A stretch of DNA of 64,000 nucleotides from Thermosynechococcus sp. M98_K2018_005 (GTDB lineage Bacteria > Cyanobacteriota > Cyanobacteriia > Thermosynechococcales > Thermosynechococcaceae): positions 1 to 64,000 of the forward strand of contig NZ_DVEH01000047.1 in the NCBI RefSeq assembly GCF_015295825.1. The letters are read 5' to 3'. The notes beneath the pieces are model-generated. The model was not told the DNA's origin. It ran no database searches and worked only from the letters and a program-made list of their open reading frames with translations. The translations under genes and the position numbers were made by a program. Shown one piece after another: positions 25,578-35,372 of this stretch (the stretch's first letter is position 1; each line of letters begins with the position of its first letter).

Positions 25578-26239
25578 CCTGCAATCACCTGCCCTATTTT
25601 TAGTAAGTTTCCATCCGGATCAACGACATAAAATTCCCGCATTCCCCAGGGTTTATCTTCTAATGAACCGAGGCGAGGAATCCCTTCCACAGGTAGTTTT
25701 AAGGTTTGAAATGCTTGAAATAATTCATCCACTTGGGCAACTCGTAAATAGCAGGCAAGATGTGACTCTGAGGGCACAATGTCTGGAAAGAAAGAGAGAT
25801 GAATTTCTAGGGAACCCCGGCATAGAATGACGTAATCGGTAGTTGCATTGATTGGATAACGACTCTCAAACCCCAGCTTTTGATAGAAGTCAACACTTTT
25901 AGAAATATCCCGTGAAAGCAGGATGGGAATAGCTTGATCTAACGGCATCATTAAAGTCTCCCATTGGTTGAATAAAGGTTTCCAGGCGGAATAGTCGCCC
26001 CAACAGTTGAGTTGATCAGAGGAATAGGTACAGGCTGTGTCAACCATGCAGTGGACTAAAACCTGCAATTGGTCACGCGCTTGGTTCAAGGTTTGAGCAT
26101 CGGTTTGAGCCATCCATTTCTGGACATGTGCGGGGCTAAAGTCAAAGGCATCTAGACCGCAGCAGGCAGCTACGCAGTTCACCTCGCAGCAGCACAGCAT
26201 TGACCAGAGCGGTTCGGGAATCGTGATTTCTTGCATCAT
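25574..26239 (-). CDS. DUF6331-like domain fused to a VOC domain
   Basis: A 221-residue two-domain protein. Residues 1-~95 contain LCCCEVNCVAACCGLDAFDFSP and CWGDYSAWKPLFNQWETL, which I recognise as a DUF6331-like small Cys-rich domain. Residues ~100-221 are a VOC/bleomycin-resistance-type domain (AIPILLSRDISKSVDFYQKLGFESRY, ending MREFYVVDPDGNLLKIGQ). The start ATG overlaps the stop of the upstream fragment (ATGA). Neither activity is known. Confidence 0.75.
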   Translation of the reverse strand: MMQEITIPEPLWSMLCCCEVNCVAACCGLDAFDFSPAHVQKWMAQTDAQTLNQARDQLQVLVHCMVDTACTYSSDQLNCWGDYSAWKPLFNQWETLMMPLDQAIPILLSRDISKSVDFYQKLGFESRYPINATTDYVILCRGSLEIHLSFFPDIVPSESHLACYLRVAQVDELFQAFQTLKLPVEGIPRLGSLEDKPWGMREFYVVDPDGNLLKIGQVIAG

Positions 26240-26381
26240 TTACCTGCCCAGACATCAGTTCTTATGAGCCAGATAACGGCTTGATCGGCAGCGCGGCGAT
26301 AGCGGGAAGGTAAGGCGTTGAGAATGGCTGGATCAATCAGGCTATCGACAGCAGTGGCTTCTTCGTCCACCTGCCCCAGAT

Positions 26382-28565
<2,184 letters not shown>

Positions 28566-28570
28566 GAAAA

Positions 28571-29152
28571 TCAGAATGAGAGCTTTTGAAATAGATCAGC
28601 CACGGGGAAAGTAAATCCGGGAATCACCTCTTCCCCATCTAGAGAATCAACCGATTTCAGCAGGCGATCGGGTTCTTGGGCACAGCGGTAGACAAGGACA
28701 TAGTGTTCGCTAGGGTGAATAATCCAGGCTAGACGAGTCCCATTCTCGAAGTATTCCACCAGTTTGTCGTGAATTTCCTCTACGGTATTACCGGGAGAGA
28801 GTACTTCAACCGCCAGATCGGGCGCACCCTCTAAAAATCCTGTGGGCAGTTCGGTCAATCCTTGCAAGCGTTCTTTAGCAAAGAAGGAAATGTCAGGGGA
28901 ACGGCGATCGCCATTTTTCATCTTGAAGGCAGTGCTGGAGTCTAAAATAACCCCAAGCTTTTTAGGCAAGACATAGCTGGCTAAGGCTGCTACTAGCAGG
29001 CTACAGACATAGCCATGCAGTGCCCCTGAATTTCCCATGTCAACCAATTCTCCGTTCACGATTTCATAGCGATGCCCATCTTTGGGCAATGCCATAAATT
29101 CTTCATCTGTCCAAACCTTTTTATCAGTTTTTAATTCAATTGCAGTAGACAC
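28571..29152 (-). CDS. Uma2-family (DUF820) putative PD-(D/E)xK endonuclease
   Basis: A 193-residue protein with the Uma2 pattern: FMALPKDGHRYEIVNGELVDM at residues 18-38, SPDISFFAKERL, and PDLAVEVLSPGNTVEEIHDKLVEYFENGTRLAWIIHP (D...ExL..K/N core near residues 110-145). The family is greatly expanded in cyanobacteria and often linked to mobile DNA. In vivo targets are unknown. It ends 5 bp before the res start and may be co-transcribed with it. Confidence 0.9.
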   Translation of the reverse strand: MSTAIELKTDKKVWTDEEFMALPKDGHRYEIVNGELVDMGNSGALHGYVCSLLVAALASYVLPKKLGVILDSSTAFKMKNGDRRSPDISFFAKERLQGLTELPTGFLEGAPDLAVEVLSPGNTVEEIHDKLVEYFENGTRLAWIIHPSEHYVLVYRCAQEPDRLLKSVDSLDGEEVIPGFTFPVADLFQKLSF

Positions 29153-29181
29153 AAATTACCTCCTTGCAATTACTGTGAATA

Positions 29182-29523
29182 TTAAGCAATAGCAAATTCT
29201 GTGAGGGGACGCTTGCTGGGATGCTGAAAACCCAAAACAATGTCTTCAGCAGGGACTCCAGCTTCTAGTAGATCATTGGCGATGCCCTGTTTCGTCCAGT
29301 CTTCTTCAATCCAAATTTTGCCTTGTTCAACCTTGAGATAAACCGTCACACCAAACTCTCGCCGCTTGCCATCCCAACCCACATGAAACCAGAAATAGTG
29401 ATCGTGCTCTTCATCGAAGGCAATACACTGTTGGACTCCGTGCTGATTGGCACCCATCGCCCATTGTTGATAGTCAGTTAGCAGCTTTTGAATGATCTGA
29501 CGGTATTTTTCTCGCTTATCCAT
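29182..29523 (-). CDS. XisI-family protein
   Basis: A 113-residue protein from the ATG at 29523 (MDKREKYRQIIQKLLTDYQQW; an open extension to 29574 has no homology). It carries the XisI signature region HYFWFHVGWDGKRREFGVTVYLKVEQGKIWIEEDWTKQGIANDLLEAGVP. XisI was named for fdxN-element excision control in heterocystous cyanobacteria and usually pairs with XisH, but no xisH is seen here. The preceding gene is a DUF2283 antitoxin-like gene. Its biochemical role is unproven. Confidence 0.88.
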   Translation of the reverse strand: MDKREKYRQIIQKLLTDYQQWAMGANQHGVQQCIAFDEEHDHYFWFHVGWDGKRREFGVTVYLKVEQGKIWIEEDWTKQGIANDLLEAGVPAEDIVLGFQHPSKRPLTEFAIA

Positions 29524-29536
29524 TGCATCATCTCCT

Positions 29537-29761
29537 CTAAGCCGCACTTCCTCTTCCTGATAACAACTCAGCAATCAATGGTTTTGATTTAGCAAGCTGA
29601 CTAACCGCCAGAATAGAGAAGCCGAGAAGGTTGCCCTCCAAATCCACCCGTTCCAAAACGGCATCGTTCTCTGTTTCTCGCATGTAACCAGGAGCATCCG
29701 AGAAGATGACCTCTAGAAAATCAGCTTCCGGATCAAACCAAACCTTTACTCGCTCTGCCAT
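29537..29761 (-). CDS. DUF2283 protein, probable antitoxin
   Basis: A 74-residue protein with the DUF2283 pattern VKVWFDPEADFLEVIFSDAPGYMRETENDAVLERVDLEGNLLGFSIL. DUF2283 genes commonly sit beside small toxin-like nucleases and are predicted antitoxins. Its ATG overlaps the 3' end of the upstream toxin-like gene by 16 bp, which fits a type II toxin-antitoxin operon with the toxin first. Confidence 0.8.
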   Translation of the reverse strand: MAERVKVWFDPEADFLEVIFSDAPGYMRETENDAVLERVDLEGNLLGFSILAVSQLAKSKPLIAELLSGRGSAA

Positions 29762-30057
29762 AGGTCTTCTCCTTTTTTGGGTTTATCAGTGAAATATGCA
29801 GTCATCATAAAAGCATCATCGGGGAGATATTTCACCACCACACAAAGCCATTTATCTCCAGTCGCCGTTTGGGTATAGAACCGATAAAGCATTGCCACGC
29901 TTTCATCACTGCGAGATTGACGTACCAGTTTTGGCTGCTTCAGGGTGGCGGCGATTTGTGCCTCCCTGCCGACCATCTCAGGGTGGTCGAGAATATGCGC
30001 TAACCGTTCTTCGGTCAAACGCACTTCTCGGTTCTGATAATCGAGCAGAATGGGCAT
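29746..30057 (-). CDS. BECR/RelE-like toxin candidate (DUF4258-like)
   Basis: A 103-residue protein: EVRLTEERLAHILDHPEMVG, then ...TLKQPKLVRQSRSDESVAMLYRFY...KWLCVVVKYLPDDAFMMTAYFTDKPKKG. The pattern of a helix with ERxxHIxxHPE followed by V..S.....LYY and K.L.VVVK....FI.TAY.T is that of small BECR-fold RNases (phage-barnase/EndoU/RelE-like) that pair with DUF2283. Toxicity is inferred from family and pairing. It is intact. Confidence 0.72.
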   Translation of the reverse strand: MPILLDYQNREVRLTEERLAHILDHPEMVGREAQIAATLKQPKLVRQSRSDESVAMLYRFYTQTATGDKWLCVVVKYLPDDAFMMTAYFTDKPKKGEDLWQSE

Positions 30058-30061
30058 CAGG

Positions 30062-31857
30062 CTACACCTCCACTTCTACGGTAATCGAGGTATCGCAGCC
30101 GAAGGTGTCTACTACCTTGACGCAGGCGGTGTATTTGCCCGGAGCGGGGTAGGTGTAGCCCGCATCACTGATGGTTTTGAGGGAGCGATTTTTGCGGGTG
30201 CGAAAGTCTTGCCAGTCGTGGGTGAAGGGTTTGCCGGCTTGCCAGTTAAAGTCGATCGCCCAGAAGTCAATAAAGTCAAAGCCGCTTTTGATTGCCCGTT
30301 CGCGGATGGCTTCTAGTTCTTTGGTGGGGACTTCGGCGAGGGAGAGGAGGAACTGGGTGAGTTTGATGTCTACCGATCTGCCCTCACCCCCAGCCCCTCT
30401 CACAGAGGAGGAGAGGGGAGCCGAACGATAAACGGGTTCCGCCGCCAACACTGCGACTTCCAAAAACGGCGGTGGAGCCTTGCGGTTTTTCTCCATAATC
30501 TCGCGGGGAATCTGCACCAGCTTTAGCTTCACCCCCAACTCCTGCACCAGGGCATTCACCAGCAGATGCAAGTCCATCTCAAATTCCCAAGCAAGACAAT
30601 AGCACTCGCGCCCGCCCGCCTGCGCCGTTGCCAGCGCCACCTGTTTGGCTTCGTCGCGGGTAAACATGGAGTCGATGGATGCCATCCACATGGCAAAATG
30701 CCCCGGCTTTGCGCCCATGCAGCAAGGGGGAGGGTGTGTTGGTCAGCACCTCGGCTTTGAAAAACTCCAGAATTACCCGCCGATGCTCTTCATCTGCCCC
30801 CTGCAAACGATCCTTTTGCCACCACTGCCGCTCGTAGCGCCCCAGGTTATAGACATCAAAGGCGCGATAGGGTTTACCCTCGCTGTGCAGCTTGCGCTGT
30901 AGCTCAATCATCCGCTTGCGGGAAGTGTGGATGGCAAACCGCCCCAAATCACACATCAACCACCTGCGCCCCAACCGCTCCGCAACCGCCCCGGTAGTGC
31001 CGCTGCCACAAAATGCATCAAGCACTAAATTTCCCTCGTCAGAAGAAGCAGCTATTATTCTTCGCAAAAGTGCTTCTGAATTGCCTACCCTCGGAATCTG
31101 TTTTTAATCTCATGTGACTATTGGGTTTTCTCTCAACGACCACATCTGGATCTTTGCCATTAAAAGTAAAGCTTGAAGATTTGGAATAGAACAAAATCGT
31201 GTCATGCTGACGTGCATATCGCTGTGAACCTTTGCCACCTATGCTATAGAACCACTGAATTTCATTTTGAAAATTTTCGTCATCAAAAATTTCTTCAAGA
31301 ATTGCACGAAGTAAATGCACAACCCGATAGTCACAATGCAAGTATATGCTTCCTCTGTCAGATAATAGCTCTCTAAGTAAAGTAATGCGCTCGTACATCA
31401 TATGGAGATATGAGTCAGTGCCTTTTCCCTATATATCCCTATAGGCAATCATTTCAAGCGTTGATTGATCTTTTGCTAAAGTTTCATCTTCTTCGCCGAT
31501 AGAAACATCAAGGGTAAAATCCGCACCCACATCAAACGGTGGGTCAATATAAATCAGATCCACCTTGCCCTTAAACTCCTGCAACAGCGAAGCCATCACC
31601 AGCTTGTTGTCGCCCCAAATTAGCCGATTTCTAAAATCATCCTGCTTGGGGTTTTGCTGTTCAAATAGCTCCAACTGCCCCGTTGCCCGTCGCGGTTCAT
31701 CAATGCTCTTAATCTTCTGCATCGGCATGGCACACCCGGCAATATCCACCTCGCGCCGGTTGCCATACTCGTCATACTTACCCTCCCACACCAGTTCCGT
31801 CCGTAGCGTGGAGAGCGGGTGGGGGTTGTGGGGGCCGTAGGTGGGTGGTTGGGTCAT
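30062..31857 (-). pseudogene. Type III-like adenine-specific DNA methyltransferase (Mod), multiply broken
   Basis: The gene can be followed in pieces. The N-terminal part has NRLIWGDNKLVMASL and IYIDPPFDVGADF (catalytic DPPF) and ends at TAG 31429-31431. Reading continues in the same frame (GKGTDSYLHMMYERITLLRELLSDRGSIYLHCD), so Trp TGG probably became TAG. At about 31085-31095 the sequence jumps frame from TDSEG to [34 protein letters not shown] (SAM motif), with the specificity region deleted. An extra base in the C run 30714-30716 shifts the frame again, to [10 protein letters not shown].... The C-terminal part also contains an in-frame palindromic repeat. No active Mod can be made. Confidence 0.9.
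30380..30427. repeat. Palindromic repeat inserted in frame in the mod remnant
   Basis: CCCCTCTC (30394-30401) pairs with GAGAGGGG (30411-30418), flanked by GCCCTCACCCCC and GAGCCGAAC. It encodes about 20 extra residues (RSAPLSSSVRGAGGEGRSV) in the Mod C-terminal region. It shares GGGGAGCCGAAC and the hairpin design with the repeat in res. Confidence 0.75.
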
Positions 31858-31890
31858 AGAAAATCACGAAAGCTCAAGCGATTGCCCTCA

Positions 31891-31896
31891 ATTATA
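31891..31896 (-). promoter_or_regulatory. Candidate -10 element for the mod operon
   Basis: TATAAT on the minus strand, 34 bp upstream of the mod ATG. No convincing -35 hexamer at 16-18 bp. The remaining sequence up to 32109 (252 bp between mod and the Argonaute repeat) has one GCGATCGC octamer at 31980 and nothing else I recognise. Confidence 0.35.
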
Positions 31897-32109
31897 GTTG
31901 CTGCCCCAACTGCCGCCAAATCAAGCCTTTTGCCAGGGGTCGGCATGTGAGGGGCGGTTGTCTTGGCGGACACGCCAAGGGCGATCGCAGAGATTCTTCA
32001 CTTTGGATGAGTGGCTTAAAGAACTGCCCCAACCCAGGACTAAAGCAAGATAATGGTTGAACTCACCCGCCATCATTGACTTTGGATGATACAGATAGTT
32101 TAGAATACG

Positions 32110-34343
32110 GTCGGGTGCAGTGATTTGTTATCTCTACTGTTTTTTAGACAGCAATCAATTTCTTGCGGCTGATATTTTGCAAAATACTGATTTGCCCGAT
32201 GCGTTGAAACTCTTTACCACTTCTGTCCGCAAGATGTAAAACCCAAGGCAATCGACAAGACTGAAACCCACTAGCAGGGTGCAACTGAGATAGATGATAA
32301 GTTTGCAGAGCTAGCACGTCCAGAGGCGTGTCGCCGTATTCATGAACTACCCGAAGAGGTCTTGCACTGCCAATAGTCTGGCTAATTGGCCGACTTGTCA
32401 TCAAAGTAAATGACCTCTCTTTTGGAGTAAAAATAACAGTACCTATTTGCGCATCACGGTAACCTTGGGTAATCTGTCTTCCCATTCTTCCAGCTCCACT
32501 TTTGCGAACTCCAACAACATCAACAGCTATATTTTTCTTTTTAAGCTCTTCTATAGTTTTCTGAAATTCTCCTTCTTGAACTAATCCATCTCTCATCAGA
32601 AGTAGTTTTTTGGGATAACAGTTGTAACTCTGATAAAATTTAAGAACTAGCTTGGATACCGTTTGCCAAATCGCTTTTCCAGAAAAGGTCTCTCCTCGTT
32701 GAACATTAGGCAACTCCCAGCCTAAGCTTTGCCCGTTTGCAAGAACTGCAAATGCAGAAGCGCCATAGTATAGCTCTCGATTAGTTCCTGTATCAAAACC
32801 AATAATTAGATCAGCAGCGTCAGGATGATCCAGCGGCTCTATGCGTATGGGTTGCCAACCCGCTTTACACAAGAGTCCCAAAACAGCATTTAAGGCTTTA
32901 TACTGATCGGCTTTTGGCTTAGGCACAATAAACTGAGTGGCTATTCCCGCCTGAAGAGCTTGAACGCGAATTTTTTGTTTACATTCGTTGGATGACCAAT
33001 CCATAACTACTAAAATTGTTTTGATACCTTGATCAGACCAGCTTTGCCAAAACCTTTGTTGGTCTAGTTCACTCTCAGGTAAGTCCTGACGTGTGCGATA
33101 TGAATCTATTTCTATCTCTGTACCGCTATTCCTAGCTATTTCTAGCAAGCATTGACGGACTTCTTCGGGATATTCGTGCTTTTCATCGTAAAGATTGAGA
33201 CAGCCAAATTTTGTTTCACCTACCTCGGCACATCCCTTATATCGGACTTTGGAAACCTTATCTACTTGCTGTCCCTTAGATGCCAGTAATTTAACTGGTG
33301 GCAAAACATATCCATCTACGGTTGTAGCTTTAACTTCATTAAAAATTCTATAAACCTTCTTACGGATTGTCTGTGCCGCCTCTTTGGATTGGTTTATACG
33401 AACATCCAAATTTTTTTTGATGAACCTAAAAACCTCATTAATTTTGTTACTTTCTCTCCCCTTTCCAGCAATGTCTGCCAGCATCTCCATTGTTAAGCTT
33501 GGTGATAGCCTTTGAGATAGATGTGGTACAGGCTTTGCTTTCCAGTCATTTGCTCTTTTAACATACACAACACGAGAGTTATTTATTTCTGCGTCAGTAG
33601 CTCCCTTGTTACGGTGGTAATCTGCTAGACTGATACCCAATCCTTCTAGTATGACTTGTTGCGGCAATTGATCAGTGGAGTTTTCGTACTGCCACGTAAT
33701 GTAATTACCGTTTTCATCTTTATATGTGTTCCTTACATAACTGATTGGTATATCAGGATAGTTTTCCAGCCATTGATGCAGTGTCCAAGGTGTATAGAAG
33801 CGATGATGTATATCGATTTCTAGGTAAAGGTTGCCATCTGAATCGATAACGACATCTATTCTTCTCCCTCTGTGTACTTCCCAACCATCCCCACACTTTT
33901 CTAAACCGTTTTCACCTTTAATCCACCAAATCAGTCCACCTTCGGAGGCTCTTTCAATCTCAGTATAGGAATCTTTTAATCTTTGTTCTAAAACTTTACG
34001 CTCAAAGGTTTCCAAAGCTTTTCTTTCATAAGTATTGCCACAATCCAGCGTTCTAGGACCTATCCCAACCAAATTCCAATCATCACTTCTCATTCTTGCA
34101 GGATTAACTTCTTCTTTTGTGATAATTCGACTGCCTAATCTAACAGCAGTGACTCCTAGTTTGTAACAAATCCTGGAAATTGCTCTTTGTTCATCGCCTT
34201 GTTGTGGGGTTTGAGTAAAATGGCATTGATACTCATGAACTGTGAGATCTCTTTCCTCTAGGCGTTTTACGAGGTAGCGATTAAGTACCACCGAAGTTGG
34301 CTTAAAGCTTTCCAAGAGGTCCATACGAAGATACAGAGTTTTT
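32110..34343. repeat. 2,234-bp direct repeat, copy B (Argonaute unit)
   Basis: Second copy of the unit at 18346-20579, in the same orientation and 13,764 bp away. Its left flank is non-coding island sequence and its right flank is the sequence leading back to the core genome. The first non-matching bases are 32109 on the left and 34344 on the right. Confidence 0.95.
32144..34324 (-). CDS. Prokaryotic Argonaute, long-A type, copy B
   Basis: A 726-residue protein identical to that of copy A, with the same intact DEDD set (D511, E545, D579, D700). The ATG at 34324 is the only start available here, because the in-frame TTG upstream in copy A is absent; this supports the ATG as the start of both. 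On the minus strand TATAGT at 34348-34353 is placed like the TATAAT of copy A and could serve as a weaker -10. Having two identical copies may double dosage or make the locus prone to excision by recombination. Confidence 0.93.
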   Translation of the reverse strand: MDLLESFKPTSVVLNRYLVKRLEERDLTVHEYQCHFTQTPQQGDEQRAISRICYKLGVTAVRLGSRIITKEEVNPARMRSDDWNLVGIGPRTLDCGNTYERKALETFERKVLEQRLKDSYTEIERASEGGLIWWIKGENGLEKCGDGWEVHRGRRIDVVIDSDGNLYLEIDIHHRFYTPWTLHQWLENYPDIPISYVRNTYKDENGNYITWQYENSTDQLPQQVILEGLGISLADYHRNKGATDAEINNSRVVYVKRANDWKAKPVPHLSQRLSPSLTMEMLADIAGKGRESNKINEVFRFIKKNLDVRINQSKEAAQTIRKKVYRIFNEVKATTVDGYVLPPVKLLASKGQQVDKVSKVRYKGCAEVGETKFGCLNLYDEKHEYPEEVRQCLLEIARNSGTEIEIDSYRTRQDLPESELDQQRFWQSWSDQGIKTILVVMDWSSNECKQKIRVQALQAGIATQFIVPKPKADQYKALNAVLGLLCKAGWQPIRIEPLDHPDAADLIIGFDTGTNRELYYGASAFAVLANGQSLGWELPNVQRGETFSGKAIWQTVSKLVLKFYQSYNCYPKKLLLMRDGLVQEGEFQKTIEELKKKNIAVDVVGVRKSGAGRMGRQITQGYRDAQIGTVIFTPKERSFTLMTSRPISQTIGSARPLRVVHEYGDTPLDVLALQTYHLSQLHPASGFQSCRLPWVLHLADRSGKEFQRIGQISILQNISRKKLIAV

Positions 34344-34748
34344 GGCGACTATAGCGGAAGAATCAGCCCTTAGTCAAGAGGGGAAGAAAGATGTTGTCAA
34401 AGCACCAGCGCCCCCGACTCTCCTAGGCTGAGTCCACCAAAGCGAGAAATTTCCGAGGGTGATAAACTTGTGATGTCATTGTTTACGCAGAATTCGGGAA
34501 ATAGGTGGATCAGCACTAATCATGTCAATGGCAAGTTTAACGCCACGATGTCGATCCAGGTTTCATCGCTGACAGTAATTTGTGCCATAGCACAAACCCC
34601 CAGTGAGAAGACTCCACTGGTTTATCCATTGCTTTTAGGAAGCATATGCGCAGCAGTGGCAGGTACCGGCCTGTGGCGGTGCCAACGACGCCCGCCCGCG
34701 GCATTTGGCCATTTCAAAAACTTACTTCAACCTGAAATGCCCTGAAGC
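34344..34748. other. 405-bp stretch between Argonaute copy B and the core genome
   Basis: The only open frame of note is 34470-34745 on the plus strand (91 codons), whose second half has one hydrophobic segment (LVYPLLLGSICAAVAGTGLW) followed by CQRRPP. I recognise no family and the first half looks non-coding, so it may be the tail of a lost membrane protein. The rest has no repeat, tRNA, hairpin or CRISPR-like structure that I can see. Confidence 0.4.
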
Positions 34749-35360
34749 TCATCGATTTTTCCACCATTCAAAACTCTGTTTCCATTCTCGCGATCGCGGG
34801 GGTAATTCCTGCAATGATGCTGCCACATGGTTAAAGACTTGCTCCATCACAGGTAAGGGCACTTGGTCTTCCGCTTCAAAGAGAATGGCTAGCCGCTGCC
34901 CCCCTTGGAGATGCATCAAATATAACTCTTGGTGAATTGGTCGAGGGGTTGGATAATAAAACATTTCACCACGTACTCGCCGCCCCAAAATCCGCCGCTC
35001 AATGTGTGCGGGGGCTGCTGAGAGAGGACCACCCACTTGGGTAAACCGCAGCCAACTGCGTAACTCCTGATCTGAAAGACCCCCCAGTACTTCGCTTGTT
35101 TTGGGTAGCCTAATTAGGCTCACCATTAACTCGTGCTCCCCCGGTACGGCATTGGCAGGATAGACCACAGCAACGCCACTTTCACCAAAAGAAGTGGGTG
35201 GCGAAAATTGTAGGGGCGTTTCAAAGGATAACCCCAGTAGTTGATAGCGTTGGGGGACAGGGGCAACAGCCTGAATCGTCGCTTCACTCGCCCGACCCAT
35301 GAGCAGGGGAAAGGCACCCAAAAGGGTCAGACTACAACCAAGGGTCAGCAGTAAACGCAT
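34749..35360 (-). CDS. Exported protein of unknown function
   Basis: A 203-residue protein with an N-terminal signal-like segment (MRLLLTLGCSLTLLGAFPLLMGRASEA). The mature part (GLSFETPLQFSPPTSFGESGVAVVYPANAVPGEHELMVSLIRLP through LYLMHLQGGQRLAILFEAEDQVPLPVMEQVFNHVAASLQ) resembles the PsbP/LpqN-like 'surfactant' fold often seen in small lipoproteins, but this is only a structural impression. It lies 12 bp downstream of the RDD protein on the same strand, so they are probably one operon. Confidence 0.75.
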   Translation of the reverse strand: MRLLLTLGCSLTLLGAFPLLMGRASEATIQAVAPVPQRYQLLGLSFETPLQFSPPTSFGESGVAVVYPANAVPGEHELMVSLIRLPKTSEVLGGLSDQELRSWLRFTQVGGPLSAAPAHIERRILGRRVRGEMFYYPTPRPIHQELYLMHLQGGQRLAILFEAEDQVPLPVMEQVFNHVAASLQELPPRSREWKQSFEWWKNR

Positions 35361-35372
35361 AACGGCCTCACA

